From NCBI RefSeq assembly GCF_900091625.1, contig NZ_FMIC01000002.1:1364001-1428000 (forward strand): a stretch of 64,000 nt of DNA, written 5' to 3'. Each line of letters begins with the position of its first letter. The stretch's first letter is position 1. This document shows positions 34,469-42,905 of the stretch, in pieces. Below the pieces are notes generated by a model that did not search any database, was not told the origin of the DNA, and saw nothing but the letters and a program-made list of their open reading frames with translations. This DNA comes from Micromonospora peucetia (GTDB lineage: Bacteria; Actinomycetota; Actinomycetes; Mycobacteriales; Micromonosporaceae). The translations under genes and the position numbers were made by a program.

Positions 34469-35469
34469 CGGGTGAGCAGCGGCGCGAAGGCCTTGTCGAT
34501 GGAGTCGAGGGTCTTGAGGGCCGACTCGTACGTCGCCGCCTCCGTGTACCGGAGCGGGAACACCCGGCCGGCCTTGACGGCGGGCAGGTTCTTCCACAGC
34601 GCGGAGTCGAGCACCTGCTTCACCGCCTCCGCGGGGGTGCCGTCGGGCTGGACCGTGTACGTGATGGCGTCCGCCTCGCCGAGGCTCTCCGGCAGTTCCT
34701 CGAGCGCCGGGTACTCGCTGACGTCGCGCCCGCCGCCGCCCTTCTCCTTGACCTCGCCGTAGTAGGTCACGCCCGCGTCCTGAGCGATGTTCGTGCCCCA
34801 CGCCTTGGCGAACTCACGCTGGAAGGTGCCCTTGGAGATGTCGCCGTAGGAGCCCACGTGCCCGAACTTCAGGCTGGCGAGCGCGGTGCCGTACCTGGCC
34901 TTCAGCTCCCCCGCTTTCTTCTCGTACGCGTCCTTGGCCGCCTGGAAGTGCTCGGTGCGGCCGGCGGCGTCGGACTGGCGGCGGGACAGTTCACGCCAGG
35001 CGTCGGGAACCGTGGGGCCGATCGCTACGACGGGCGCGATGCTCTCGAGCCGCTTCATGTCGATGTCGCCGAGGACCGGCTTCGGCACGCCGATCACGAT
35101 GAGGTCCGGCTTGGCGGCGGCGATGGCCTCGTAGTTGGTCTCGGCGGCGGCCTCGCCGGCGACCTTGGACAGCCGGTCGTAGGTGGCGCGGTCCTGCTCG
35201 GTCATCATCGCCAGGCCGCGCTTCCAGGTCGAGATCCCGACCAGGGCGGCGTCCGCCTCGATGAGGACCGGCACCGCGTAGCCGGTGGCGACGACGCGCT
35301 TGGGGTCGACGGGGATGCTGATCTCGCCGTTGTCGGCGGCGAAGACGCGGGTGTCGGAGCCACCGCCGGACGTCGCGGCTGATTCGGCGCCGTCCGAGCC
35401 GCAGCCGGTCAGCACGGCGAGGGCCAGGGCTGCGGCAACGGTCAGACGCCGGTGCTGTCGTACGGACAT
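34465..35469 (-). CDS. iron-siderophore substrate-binding lipoprotein
   Basis: A 334-residue lipoprotein, first gene of the uptake operon. The signal peptide ends in lipobox LTGC (lipidated Cys 23). The mature protein is a FepB/FecB-type cluster A-II binding protein, with KRVVATGYAVPVLIEADAALVGIST near the N-terminal lobe and KPDLIVIGVPKPVLGDIDMKRLESIAPVVAIGP later (read in parts). It captures the ferric siderophore outside the membrane and hands it to the two permeases. An iron box overlaps its promoter region. Confidence 0.92.
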   Translation of the reverse strand: MSVRQHRRLTVAAALALAVLTGCGSDGAESAATSGGGSDTRVFAADNGEISIPVDPKRVVATGYAVPVLIEADAALVGISTWKRGLAMMTEQDRATYDRLSKVAGEAAAETNYEAIAAAKPDLIVIGVPKPVLGDIDMKRLESIAPVVAIGPTVPDAWRELSRRQSDAAGRTEHFQAAKDAYEKKAGELKARYGTALASLKFGHVGSYGDISKGTFQREFAKAWGTNIAQDAGVTYYGEVKEKGGGGRDVSEYPALEELPESLGEADAITYTVQPDGTPAEAVKQVLDSALWKNLPAVKAGRVFPLRYTEAATYESALKTLDSIDKAFAPLLTR

Positions 35470-35521
35470 CTACACAGTTCCTTTGCGGGGCATCAAGGGG
35501 TGGCAACCCCACTGGGCTGCA

Positions 35522-35541
35522 AAGGTTAGGTTAACCTTACT
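35522..35541. promoter_or_regulatory. iron box (IdeR/DmdR1-type operator)
   Basis: The sequence AAGGTTAGGTTAACCTTACT contains the palindrome AGGTTAACCT and closely matches the actinobacterial iron-repressor consensus TTAGGTTAGSCTAACCTAA. It lies between the leftward uptake operon (start 35469) and the rightward AraC gene, so Fe(II)-loaded IdeR/DmdR should repress one or both. Confidence 0.75.
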
Positions 35542-35574
35542 TTTTCGTGCGGGATGTCGACGAGAGGTCAACCC

Positions 35575-36447
35575 ATGTCGGGGAGAGGTCAGAGCGTGAC
35601 GGTCACGGGCCCGATCACGGCGGATCCCGTCAGCTGCGACGAGTTCGGCTACGGCCTCGGCCACCCCGACGGCATCCTCGTCCTGCGCTACCGGTCGGTG
35701 ACCCGCCTGGCGTTCGGCGAGAACCGGCAGGACTTCCTGCACCAGCTCTACTGGTCGCCCGACGGCCTGCTCTCCGCCCGTCACGGTGGGCACACCACCT
35801 TCGTCGGGCCGGACGAGGTCTTCTGGGTCCACCGGGCGGTGACCCACGAGGTGCACGCGGCGGACCGGCAGTCCGTCTACCGGATCTGCCTGCGCGAGGT
35901 GCCCCCCGCCCTGGCCGGGCTGCGGGCCGGCGTCGCCGCCATCGACGCCGAGGCGGCTCGGCTCGTCCTCGCGCTCACCGACCGGGGGTACGACGAACGC
36001 GACGCGCCCGAGGCCCGCAGCCGCATCATGGCCGGGCTCGACCCCCGGTCCCACCCGGCCGACGACCGGCAGGCCGGCGGCCCGGGCGTCGCGGTGGCGG
36101 TCGCCACGGCGCTGGCACACGACCCCGGCGACAGCACCGGCCTCGCCGAATGGGCCGAACGCCTGCACGTCAGCGTCAAGACGCTGCAACGCGACTTCGC
36201 CCGCGAGTTCGGCATGTCGTACTCGCAGTGGCGGACGAGGCTGCGCCTGCGCGCGTCGCTGGCGCTGCTGGAGACCCGACCGGTCGGCGAGGTCGCCCGC
36301 CGCATCGGGTACGCCAGCCCGTCCGCCTTCATCTCCGCCTTCGCCCGGGAGTACGGCTACACGCCGGGACGCGCCGCTGCGATGAGACGCACCGCCGACA
36401 CGCCCGTGCCGTCGTCCCGTCCCGGGCCGGGGTCCGCCCGCTCGTAG
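35575..36447 (+). CDS. AraC-family transcriptional regulator
   Basis: A 290-residue regulator. The N-terminal cupin-like sensor domain (VLRYRSVTRLAFGENRQDFL, then HGGHTTFVGPDEVFWVHRAVTHEV) precedes two C-terminal helix-turn-helix motifs (LAEWAERLHVSVKTLQRDFAREFG and VGEVARRIGYASPSAFISAFAREYG). It is divergent from the siderophore-uptake operon and shares the iron-box region, so it probably senses a siderophore or controls that operon. Start alternatives: ATG 35554, ATG 35575 and GTG 35596. The latter two each have GAGAGG 7 bases upstream; 35575 is given here. Confidence 0.82.
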   Translation: MSGRGQSVTVTGPITADPVSCDEFGYGLGHPDGILVLRYRSVTRLAFGENRQDFLHQLYWSPDGLLSARHGGHTTFVGPDEVFWVHRAVTHEVHAADRQSVYRICLREVPPALAGLRAGVAAIDAEAARLVLALTDRGYDERDAPEARSRIMAGLDPRSHPADDRQAGGPGVAVAVATALAHDPGDSTGLAEWAERLHVSVKTLQRDFAREFGMSYSQWRTRLRLRASLALLETRPVGEVARRIGYASPSAFISAFAREYGYTPGRAAAMRRTADTPVPSSRPGPGSARS

Positions 36448-36556
36448 TCGTCCGGCCCGGCGCACCGAAAAGGGTTGGGCGGCACCCCGATCCGGGTACC
36501 GGACGAAACGGAAACGAGACGCGGTCCCGGTCCGTCCGGGATTCAGGTCCCCGGGA

Positions 36557-36594
36557 TGACCTTTAGACTAAGGTCACAGTCCGTAATCCGGATT
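36557..36594 (+). promoter_or_regulatory. two palindromes upstream of the RidA-family gene
   Basis: TGACCTT-tagact-AAGGTCA (36557-36576) and the perfect palindrome AATCCGGATT (36585-36594) lie 27-64 bases before the ATG at 36621. The spacer TAGACT could itself be a -10 element, in which case the first palindrome would be a classic overlapping repressor operator. Confidence 0.45.
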
Positions 36595-36620
36595 CCCCCG
36601 GACAATCGGAAGGACAACAC

Positions 36621-37016
36621 ATGATCGAGACCATGCAGATGAGGCCGATCAACCCCGAGTCGGTGCCGGAGGCCACGGGCGGTTACCACAACGCGCTGGA
36701 GGTCCAGACCGCCGGACGGATGCTGTTCATCAGCGGGCAGATCCCCCAGTCCCGGGACGGCCACGTCCCGGCCACCCCCGAAGCGCAGTGCCGACAGGTC
36801 TGGGACAACATCCGGGCCGTCCTCGCCGAGGCCGGCATGGGCGTCGACAACCTGGTCAAGGTCACCACGTTCCTGGCCGACCGCGGGCACGCCGACGTCA
36901 ACACCAGGGTCCGCAACGAGGTGCTCGGTGCGCACCGCCCGGCCCTGACGGTGATCATCACCGGGATCTTCGACCCGGAGTGGGTCATCGAGATCGAGGC
37001 GATCGCCGTCGCCTGA
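36621..37016 (+). CDS. RidA-family protein lacking the catalytic arginine
   Basis: A 131-residue trimer-forming YjgF/RidA-fold protein: GGYHNALEVQTAGRMLFISGQ, QVWDNIRAVLAEAGMGVDNLVK and VIEIEAIAVA are the usual strands and helix. Canonical RidA enamine/imine deaminases have Arg in the segment PARS/T (Arg105); here the segment reads HRPALTVIITGIF, with Leu at that place. Classical 2-aminoacrylate deaminase activity is therefore doubtful, and it may belong to a Rid2-3-like or biosynthetic subgroup. It lies at the left edge of the gene cluster, tail to tail with the SARP regulator 14 bp away. GGAAGG precedes the ATG. Confidence 0.8.
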   Translation: MIETMQMRPINPESVPEATGGYHNALEVQTAGRMLFISGQIPQSRDGHVPATPEAQCRQVWDNIRAVLAEAGMGVDNLVKVTTFLADRGHADVNTRVRNEVLGAHRPALTVIITGIFDPEWVIEIEAIAVA

Positions 37017-37030
37017 CCGCCCACCGACGG

Positions 37031-38893
37031 TCAGGCGGTCATGGCGGGAGGCTGGCCGCGCAGGGGGACCAGCTGGTCGCACTCGGGGTTGTGGCCCAGT
37101 TCGCGCACGTGGGCCCGGACCAACTCGGGGATCCGGTAGCGGCCGTCGGGCAGCGCCTCGGCGAGCCCCGTGTCGACCAGACGTTCGACGGCGACCTCGG
37201 CGGCAGCCGTCGGCTGACCCGACAACGCGGCGAGGTTCGACACGCTGACCATGCCTCGGTCCAGCCGACCCAGCAGGCACAACGCCCGCAGCGCCACGCC
37301 GTCGCCGTCGCCGTACCGGGCCAGCACCCGCACCGCGCCGGCCAAACAGTCCCGGACCGTCATCGATTCGCAGACCAGGGCGTCGAGCCGGCCGGCGGGA
37401 TCGGCCAGCCGGGCGGCGAAGGCGGCGAGGGACCAGTTCTGCCGGGTCGCGAGCCGGGCTGCCGCGATCCGCAGGGCCAGGGGCAGCGCGTCGCAGCGCT
37501 CCACGAGCATCCGCGCCGCCTCGGGCTCGGCATCCACCCGCTCGGCGCCGAGGTGGTCACGGAGCATGTCGAGCGCGTCGTCCGGGTCGAGCGAGCCGAC
37601 CGACACCCGGGTGGCGCCGTCGAGCGTGGTCATCCCGGAACGCGAGGTGGCGATCAGGGCGCCACCGGCCGGCATCGGCCCGAGGACACGCACCTGCGCG
37701 GCGGTCGCCACGTCGTCGAGGACGACCAGGACCCGGCGGCCGGTCAACAGCGTCGACCAGCCCGACGCCGGGTGCTCGTTCCTCGGTGACGAGAGTCCCA
37801 GGGCGTCGGCCAGGACCCGCACCGCCCGGGCGGCCTCCGCCGGCCCGTCAGGCGTCCCCCCACCCATGGGTACGAACACCAGCCCGCCCGGATATTCCGC
37901 GGCCAACTCGTGGGCGGCGCGTACCGCCAGGGCGGTCTTTCCGGCGCCGGCCAGGCCCTGGACCACGCCCAACCGCCCCGACCGCACCCCCTTGAGGAGC
38001 CGGTCCAACTCGGAGTGCCGCCCGCGCAGGGTCACCGGGTCGGCGGGGAAGCGGGAGACCGGCGGGCTCGACGTGACCACCCGGGCAGGCGGACGGGCGC
38101 CGGGTCGGTCCGGCCGCAGCGACGGGTCGTTGCGCAGGATCCGCTGTTCCAGGTCGCGCAGGGACTCGCTGGGCTCGATGCCGAGCTCGTCGACCAGCAG
38201 CCGCCGCAGGTCGCGGTACGCGCCCAGGGCGACCGCCTGCTGGCCGTCGCGGTACAGGGCGGTCATCAGATGGGCGTGCAGGCGCTCCCGCAGCGGGTGC
38301 TGGCTGACGAGCACCTTGAGTTCCGGCAGCAGCATGTTGTGCCGGCCCAGCTCCAACTCGGCGCCGATGCGTGCCTCGACCGTCGCGATCCGGGTCTCCT
38401 CCAGCCGGGCCACCTCGGCCATCACCAGCGGGGTCGGCCGGACGTCGGCCAGCGGGGCGCCACGCCACAGCGCCAGCGCCGCGTCGAAGCCCTCGACGGC
38501 GGCGTGCGGCAGGCCGGCCGCCAGATCGGTGTGGGCCTGCCTGATCAGCCGCTCGCACTCGCCGATGTCGATCGTCTCCGCGGCGACCACCAGGCGGTAG
38601 CCGGGGCTCCGGGTGGTCAGGACCCGACCCTCCCGGTCGTTGAGGGCCCGGCGCAGCCGCCACGCGTACCCGGCGACGAGGCCACTGGCCGAGGCCGGCG
38701 GGTTGTCGTCCCAGAGTTCGGCGACCAGTTGTTCGAGCGACACCACCTGGTCGGCCTTGAGCAGCAGCATCGCCAGCAACGCGCGCTGTTTCGCCGAGCC
38801 GATCCCCCGCCACTGGACGCCGTCGTGGAACTCCACCGGTCCCATCAGCCGGAACCTCAGGCGAGCGGGCGGTGACTGCCGCGGGATGGGCAT
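37031..38893 (-). CDS. AfsR/SARP-family regulator (winged helix-BTAD-NB-ARC)
   Basis: A 620-residue pathway regulator. It has an OmpR-like winged helix (about residues 15-100, AKQRALLAMLLLKADQVVSL), a bacterial transcriptional activation domain (about 105-255, ending RLLVDELGIEPSESLRDLEQRIL), then an NB-ARC/STAND ATPase with Walker A GLAGAGKTALAVRAA near residue 320 and Walker B VLVVLDDV. The C-terminal TPR region of full-size AfsR (about 990 residues) is absent. It is the last gene of the leftward operon with the exporter and adenylation enzyme, and probably activates the cluster. Confidence 0.88.
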   Translation of the reverse strand: MPIPRQSPPARLRFRLMGPVEFHDGVQWRGIGSAKQRALLAMLLLKADQVVSLEQLVAELWDDNPPASASGLVAGYAWRLRRALNDREGRVLTTRSPGYRLVVAAETIDIGECERLIRQAHTDLAAGLPHAAVEGFDAALALWRGAPLADVRPTPLVMAEVARLEETRIATVEARIGAELELGRHNMLLPELKVLVSQHPLRERLHAHLMTALYRDGQQAVALGAYRDLRRLLVDELGIEPSESLRDLEQRILRNDPSLRPDRPGARPPARVVTSSPPVSRFPADPVTLRGRHSELDRLLKGVRSGRLGVVQGLAGAGKTALAVRAAHELAAEYPGGLVFVPMGGGTPDGPAEAARAVRVLADALGLSSPRNEHPASGWSTLLTGRRVLVVLDDVATAAQVRVLGPMPAGGALIATSRSGMTTLDGATRVSVGSLDPDDALDMLRDHLGAERVDAEPEAARMLVERCDALPLALRIAAARLATRQNWSLAAFAARLADPAGRLDALVCESMTVRDCLAGAVRVLARYGDGDGVALRALCLLGRLDRGMVSVSNLAALSGQPTAAAEVAVERLVDTGLAEALPDGRYRIPELVRAHVRELGHNPECDQLVPLRGQPPAMTA

Positions 38894-38935
38894 CTCTGCT
38901 CTCGATTCGTGAGCCGTGGTGGAGTTCGCTGCCCC

Positions 38936-40510
38936 TCAGACCAGTCCGACGTCGGCTGCCAGCCGTCGGCGGTCGACCTTGCCGTTGGCGTTGACCGGGA
39001 AGAACTCGACCCGGTGGTACCGGGTCGGCGCCATGTAGCGCGGCAGGTGACCGGCCACCAGCGCGGCCAACGCCGTCTCCTGCACCGTGTCGCAGGTGTA
39101 GAGCGCGTGCAGCTCGATCTCCGCCGCGCCGGCGGGCAGCGCCAGGACCACGACGTCGTGCACCCCCGGATGCCGCCGCAGGACGGACTCGATCTCGCCC
39201 AGCTCGATCCGGTAGCCGTGAATCTTGACCTGGTCGTCGAGCCGGCCCAGGTGAACCAGTTCACCGCCCTCCCGACGCACCCGGTCCCCCGTCCGGTACC
39301 AGCTCTCCGGGCCGGGCAGGCCGTCGACGGGGGTCGTCCGGCGGCCGTCGTGGTGCACGAAGCGGCCGTGGTTCTGCCCGGCGTCGAGGTAGCCGTCGAA
39401 CCGCTGGCCGCCCCGCACGCAGAGCTCGCCGTCGTCCCCGGCGGCCCCGTCGGCCGCCAGCAGGACCGCCTCCAGGTGCGGATGGATCCGCCCGATCGGC
39501 ACGGTGTCGTTGCTGGTGTGGGGCCACCGTGCCGGATCGGCGGGAAGCTGGTAGCGGGTGCAGGTGACGGTGAGCTCGGTGGGCCCGTACAGGTTCTCCA
39601 GGGTGCTGTCCGGCGCGGCGTCCGCCCACACCCGCGCCTGGGTCAGGGTGAGCTGCTCACCGGCGAACAGGCTCCACCGCAGGCCGGGCATGCTGCCGGG
39701 CCGCAGGCTCCGGAGGCGGCGGGCCAGGGAGATCACCGACGGTACGGAGAACCAGTGGGTGATCTGGTTGTCGTTCACGAAGCGGACCGGAGCCAGGGTC
39801 TCGCCGGGTGCGGCGACCACCAGCAGCGCCCCCGACAGCCAGGCGACGAACATGTCGAACACCGACGGGTCGAAGGTCAGCTCGAAGTTCTGCGACAGCC
39901 GTGACCCCGGCCCCACCTGGTACGCCTCGACGCAGTGCGCGAGGTAGGGGGTGAGGTTGCGGTGCCTGATCGGCACCGCCTTGGGCGCGCCGGTGGACCC
40001 GGAGGTGGACAGCGTGTAGGCGACGTCGTCGGGGCCGCCGGAGTACGCGTCCGTCCACCGCTCGGCCGGCACGTCGTACCAGCGGTCGTCCGGGGTGTCG
40101 GGCAGGTGCAGGACGTCGAGGGGTCCGGCCGCCTCCTCGGCCACCCGCCGGCCCGCGTCGTCGGCGAGCAGGGCGTCCACCCCGGCGTGGGCGCAGGTGC
40201 GCCGGATCCGTTCCGCCGGCGCGTCGGGGCCGAGCGGCACGACGGTCGCGGCCAGCCGCAGCGTGGCGAGATAGCCGACGTACGCCGCGAGGCTGCGTGA
40301 CGCGCAGAGCCCGACGACCCGGGGCGGGCGGCCGTGCGGGGCGACCAGCCGGGTGGCCAGACGCTCGACCCGGTCCAGGAGCTCGGCGTAGCTGAGCTCG
40401 TGCCCGGCGACGCGCAGGGCCGGCGCGTCGGGATGCCGACGGACCGAGTCGGTGAAGCCCTGGAAGAGGGTCGGGCCGTCCGCGCGCACCGGGAGGCCGC
40501 CCGTGCTCAC
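38936..40510 (-). CDS. free-standing amino-acid adenylation enzyme (A1)
   Basis: A 524-residue NRPS-type adenylation domain without a fused carrier. A3 is YTLSTSGSTGAPKAVP, A4 region ELTFDPSVFDMFVAW, A5 NLYGPTELTV, A7 YRTGDRVRR, A8 DDQVKIHGYRIELGEIE and A10 NANGKVDRRRLA with the catalytic Lys. Hand alignment to GrsA gives the pocket D-P-F-F-L-A-L-V-T-K, which I cannot assign; the leading Asp points to an alpha-amino acid. It should load one of the discrete carriers. GTG 40510 overlaps the exporter stop. A related enzyme (57902-59467) is in the main operon. Confidence 0.85.
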   Translation of the reverse strand: MSTGGLPVRADGPTLFQGFTDSVRRHPDAPALRVAGHELSYAELLDRVERLATRLVAPHGRPPRVVGLCASRSLAAYVGYLATLRLAATVVPLGPDAPAERIRRTCAHAGVDALLADDAGRRVAEEAAGPLDVLHLPDTPDDRWYDVPAERWTDAYSGGPDDVAYTLSTSGSTGAPKAVPIRHRNLTPYLAHCVEAYQVGPGSRLSQNFELTFDPSVFDMFVAWLSGALLVVAAPGETLAPVRFVNDNQITHWFSVPSVISLARRLRSLRPGSMPGLRWSLFAGEQLTLTQARVWADAAPDSTLENLYGPTELTVTCTRYQLPADPARWPHTSNDTVPIGRIHPHLEAVLLAADGAAGDDGELCVRGGQRFDGYLDAGQNHGRFVHHDGRRTTPVDGLPGPESWYRTGDRVRREGGELVHLGRLDDQVKIHGYRIELGEIESVLRRHPGVHDVVVLALPAGAAEIELHALYTCDTVQETALAALVAGHLPRYMAPTRYHRVEFFPVNANGKVDRRRLAADVGLV

Positions 40511-41877
40511 CGGGTGCCGCCGGTGGTCGCCGCCTCCGGCAGGTCCCCGCCGTCGTCGGCGGTGCCGGTGCCCCTGTCGCCGTCCGGGCCCCCGCCGGGC
40601 ACCGGGTCGGCGGCTCCGCCGGCCGGGCCGTCGACCTCGGCGATCCGCTCCGCGGTGACCACCTTGAAGAACGGGTAGATCAACAACACGCAGAGCACCG
40701 CGAAGAAACCGAACGCCACCTGGTAGGAGAAGACCTGGGCGAGGATGCCGGCGAGGATCGCGGCGACCGGGGTCATGCCCCAGGCCACGAGGCGGCTCGC
40801 CGCACTGAATCGACCGAGCATGTCGGCCGGCACCAGCGACTGCGTGATGAACCGCGAGTTGACCGTCCACATCGTGCCGCCGGCGCCGGCGACGAACGCC
40901 GCGACGCCGATGGCCCAGGCACTGGACGGCGCGGCGGGCAGCAGCGCGGGGGCCGCGACGAGGGCGAAGGCGCCGATGATGTCGGTGAACATGGACCAGC
41001 GCCGGCCGATCCACCGGTTGACCGGCCCGACGATGACGGTGCCGATCACCCCGCCCGCGCCGAGGCAGGTGAGCAGGAAGCCGTACTGACGCTCGTCGAG
41101 CCCGAGCGGGCCGTTGACGGCGTAGACCGGGATGAGGGCGAGCCAGGCCGCCCAGCAGCCCGCCATGATCGCGATGAGTAGCGCCATCGTCCGCAGCAGC
41201 CGGTGCTGCCAGAGGAACCGGATGCCCTCACGGATGTCCTCGTTGACCGAGCGCTTGCGCGTGGTGGCGGCCACCTTGAAGTTGCCGACCAGCAGGAGCA
41301 GCAGGACCGCGCCGACCACATAGGCGAAGCCGGTGACGCCGAGTGCCAGCCCGAACCCGATCGCCACCAGGAAGCCGCCGATCGGCTGCCCGGCGAAACC
41401 GTTGAACAGGTATTCCAGGGCCGTGATCCGCGCGTTGGCGGTCTCCCAGCGGTGTTTCGGCACGGCCGACGGGACGATGGAGGCTCCGGCGATTCCGGCC
41501 ACCACGTCGGCCAGGCCGATGACCAGGGCGGCGACGTAGATCAGCGCCAGGGTGGGGCTGGCGGCGAGCACGGCGACGAGGAGCGCGCCGACGGATACCA
41601 TCCGGGCGATCTCGGCGGCCATCATCAGGGCCCGCCGGTCCATCCGGTCGACGAAGACGCCGACGTGCAGCGCGGCCACCAGCCACGGCAGGCTCATGAT
41701 GGCCGCGACCGCGGTGACCACGACGGGTGATCGACTGATCTGGGCGGCGAGCAGCGGGAGGGCGATCCGGGCCACCGCGTCGGCGATGTTCGTGGTGCCC
41801 GTGAAGATGACCAGAATCCATTCGTTTCGCCTGGCTCCGGGCGGATCCGCCTGCACTGTGGTTTGAGCTGTGGCCAC
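40507..41877 (-). CDS. MFS exporter of the gene cluster
   Basis: A 456-residue transporter with about twelve helices of the MFS_3/enterobactin-exporter type. Recognisable segments are FTGTTNIADAVARIALPLLA at the N-terminus, VFVDRMDRRALMMAAEIARM (the A-loop motif between TM2 and TM3) and NARITALEYLFNGFAGQPIGGFL. It is the probable export or self-protection pump for the cluster product. GTG 41877 was chosen because GAGGG lies 6 bases upstream; the frame extends to a GTG at 41892. It is the first gene of the leftward operon. Confidence 0.85.
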   Translation of the reverse strand: MATAQTTVQADPPGARRNEWILVIFTGTTNIADAVARIALPLLAAQISRSPVVVTAVAAIMSLPWLVAALHVGVFVDRMDRRALMMAAEIARMVSVGALLVAVLAASPTLALIYVAALVIGLADVVAGIAGASIVPSAVPKHRWETANARITALEYLFNGFAGQPIGGFLVAIGFGLALGVTGFAYVVGAVLLLLLVGNFKVAATTRKRSVNEDIREGIRFLWQHRLLRTMALLIAIMAGCWAAWLALIPVYAVNGPLGLDERQYGFLLTCLGAGGVIGTVIVGPVNRWIGRRWSMFTDIIGAFALVAAPALLPAAPSSAWAIGVAAFVAGAGGTMWTVNSRFITQSLVPADMLGRFSAASRLVAWGMTPVAAILAGILAQVFSYQVAFGFFAVLCVLLIYPFFKVVTAERIAEVDGPAGGAADPVPGGGPDGDRGTGTADDGGDLPEAATTGGTR

Positions 41878-42656
41878 GACAATCCCTCGCACGGTCTTGA
41901 ATTAGGAGAAGTGAATGGGAACTTCGCCGCGAAACGCGCGCACCACCCCGACAAACGATAAAGGACCATTTACCCGATCGCGCTCGTCAATTAGCTGACA
42001 AGGTAATGCTGAGCGGACGGGTGGCTGATCCCGGGCATCCGCCCCGTCATCGCCGGCAATTCCGGCCGGACGGATCATCGGAGCGGAGCGGGTTCGCAGG
42101 CCAGCGGGGTCCGCGCGTTGAGGGTGTGGTCGTACATGCATCGACAGGCGGCTCCAACGATCGCGGATAGTCCCTTTCGCGCCTTTTAGAAATACTCTGC
42201 GTTGCGCTTGTTGCACCATAGGTCATCCGCAGGGATGTGTCCATCCTCACCGCAGCAGGTCCGCCCACCCGCCGGTAACGGCCACGACGGCCGATCGCGG
42301 GGCGGCCGGCGACCCGAAAAATACGTACCGGTAGTTCTGTCGTCCCGTGCCCGGATCTGGGGCGATTACGGTGGCATTGCCATCCCACGAGCACCACCGC
42401 CACGGGCTCCGCCACTGGCCAGCGCCCCTTTCCCGCCGCCCCGGCCCGCACTCCGGGCGAGCTCCGCGGTGCCGCCCGAATGAACGACCAACGACATTCC
42501 ATCCCGGGAACATCGAGAGAACATCGGGGCCGGGATGCTCGGACCCGTAGAACTTCCAAGCGCAAATTCAGTCGACCAACGTCGATCGGAAACCCACTCC
42601 TTGTCCGGTTTCCGATCGTTCGGGCGCGGCCGACCTCAGGTGAACGGGAAGCAGGG
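41878..42656. promoter_or_regulatory. long divergent promoter region of the gene cluster
   Basis: About 780 bases without a convincing gene, separating the leftward exporter operon from the rightward biosynthetic operon. It is clearly less GC-rich than its surroundings (for example around 41940-42000 and 42170-42220). Open frames across it have no family resemblance. It must hold both promoters and probably the SARP binding sites, but I could not pick convincing -35/-10 pairs. One perfect inverted repeat is listed separately. Confidence 0.6.
42583..42618 (+). promoter_or_regulatory. perfect 12-bp inverted repeat before the main biosynthetic operon
   Basis: CGATCGGAAACC and GGTTTCCGATCG are exact inverse complements separated by 12 bases, ending 38 bases before the first operon ATG. 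The position suits an operator, or a leader hairpin controlling the whole rightward operon. No second copy was noticed in the divergent promoter. Confidence 0.55.
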
Positions 42657-42905
42657 ATGACGACTCCAGCTGACCTCGACACGACGATCGCGAAGTACGC
42701 GTCGGTGGCCTTCGACGACTCGACCCCTCTGCTGGAGGCCGGACTCGAATCGCTGTCCCTGCTGCGGCTCGCCGTCGAGTTGGCCAACGACGACGACGCG
42801 GAGATCGACGCCACCCGACTGGTGGACCTCCGCACCGTCGGCGACCTCAAGCAGTGGCTGCGCGAGCTGAGCGCCGTGGGAGCCGACAGAGGAGGCGCAC
42901 AGTGA
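42657..42905 (+). CDS. discrete acyl/peptidyl carrier protein (CP1)
   Basis: An 82-residue carrier protein, first gene of the rightward operon. The phosphopantetheine site is the Ser of LLEAGLESLSLLRLAVEL; the residue before it is Glu instead of the canonical Asp of DSL. Three-helix carrier topology is visible (DTTIAKYASVAF, SLLRLAVELANDD, TVGDLKQWLREL). ATG 42657 follows GGGAAGCAGG. Its stop overlaps the NRPS start. It probably receives an aminoacyl group from one of the free-standing A enzymes. Confidence 0.82.
   Translation: MTTPADLDTTIAKYASVAFDDSTPLLEAGLESLSLLRLAVELANDDDAEIDATRLVDLRTVGDLKQWLRELSAVGADRGGAQ

Noticed and set aside
30885..42000. Siderophore biosynthesis locus
   Set aside because: Only uptake genes are present; there is no NIS synthetase, N-hydroxylase, isochorismate or DHB pathway gene. 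Kept only as an open question in the findings.
42480..42656. Longer N-terminus for carrier protein CP1
   Set aside because: The extension crosses the perfect inverted repeat and shows no carrier-like sequence; a ribosome-binding site precedes ATG 42657.
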